5,681 bases of DNA from Collinsella sp. GTDB taxonomy: Bacteria; Actinomycetota; Coriobacteriia; Coriobacteriales; Coriobacteriaceae. The notes beneath the pieces were generated by a model. The model was not told the origin of the DNA. It saw only the letters and a program-made list of their open reading frames with translations, and made no database searches. The DNA lies in contig JAIHTM010000181.1 of assembly GCA_022713905.1 (NCBI GenBank), positions 1 through 5,681 of the forward strand. The letters are read 5' to 3'. The position numbers were made by a program, and so were the translations under genes. Numbering within the stretch: position 1 is the first letter of the stretch; each line of letters starts with the position of its first letter. This document shows, piece after piece, positions 5,678 through 5,681 of this stretch.

Positions 5678-5681
5678 AGAC

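Overview
The window looks like a chromosomal segment of a high-GC Gram-positive gut actinobacterium of the class Coriobacteriia. Collinsella or a close relative is my best guess. The reasons are the strong G/C bias at third codon positions, the grpE-dnaJ-hspR order typical of the actinobacterial dnaK heat-shock operon (dnaK would lie just upstream), an HspR-type MerR repressor, and a zinc-finger-less DnaJ. The genus is inferred; the gene families are read directly from the translated sequence.

Layout. (1) 1-2163 is the 3' part of the heat-shock operon: grpE (5' end cut off by the window), a strong GC-rich hairpin, dnaJ (type II / CbpA-like) and hspR. GrpE is the nucleotide exchange factor of DnaK, DnaJ delivers clients and stimulates DnaK's ATPase, and HspR is expected to repress the whole operon, so the segment is a self-regulated chaperone module. 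(2) 2164-2436 is a 273-base intergenic region. It holds a perfect 35-bp inverted repeat with a 17-nt loop (2203-2289), an operator-like dyad (2316-2339) and a small hairpin just before the next ribosome binding site. (3) 2437-4737 is a large aconitase-superfamily gene of the YbhJ 'hydratase' family with all three [4Fe-4S] cysteines but an altered active-site segment. (4) 4738-4987 is a 250-base intergenic region with a perfect 22-bp stem hairpin (likely terminator), a MerR-operator-like dyad and a good sigma-70 promoter. (5) 4988-5677 encodes a membrane-anchored protein of unknown function with less GC-biased codon use than its neighbours. All five genes are on the + strand, and only four bases follow the last stop codon.

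The most unusual item is the 35-bp perfect palindrome after hspR. It is longer than a normal terminator stem, has only a short T run, and looks like a dispersed REP/MITE-type repeat. Its left arm also carries an in-frame ATG that can make the hydratase gene appear 78 codons too long. No CRISPR array, tRNA, rRNA, transposase or phage gene was seen.
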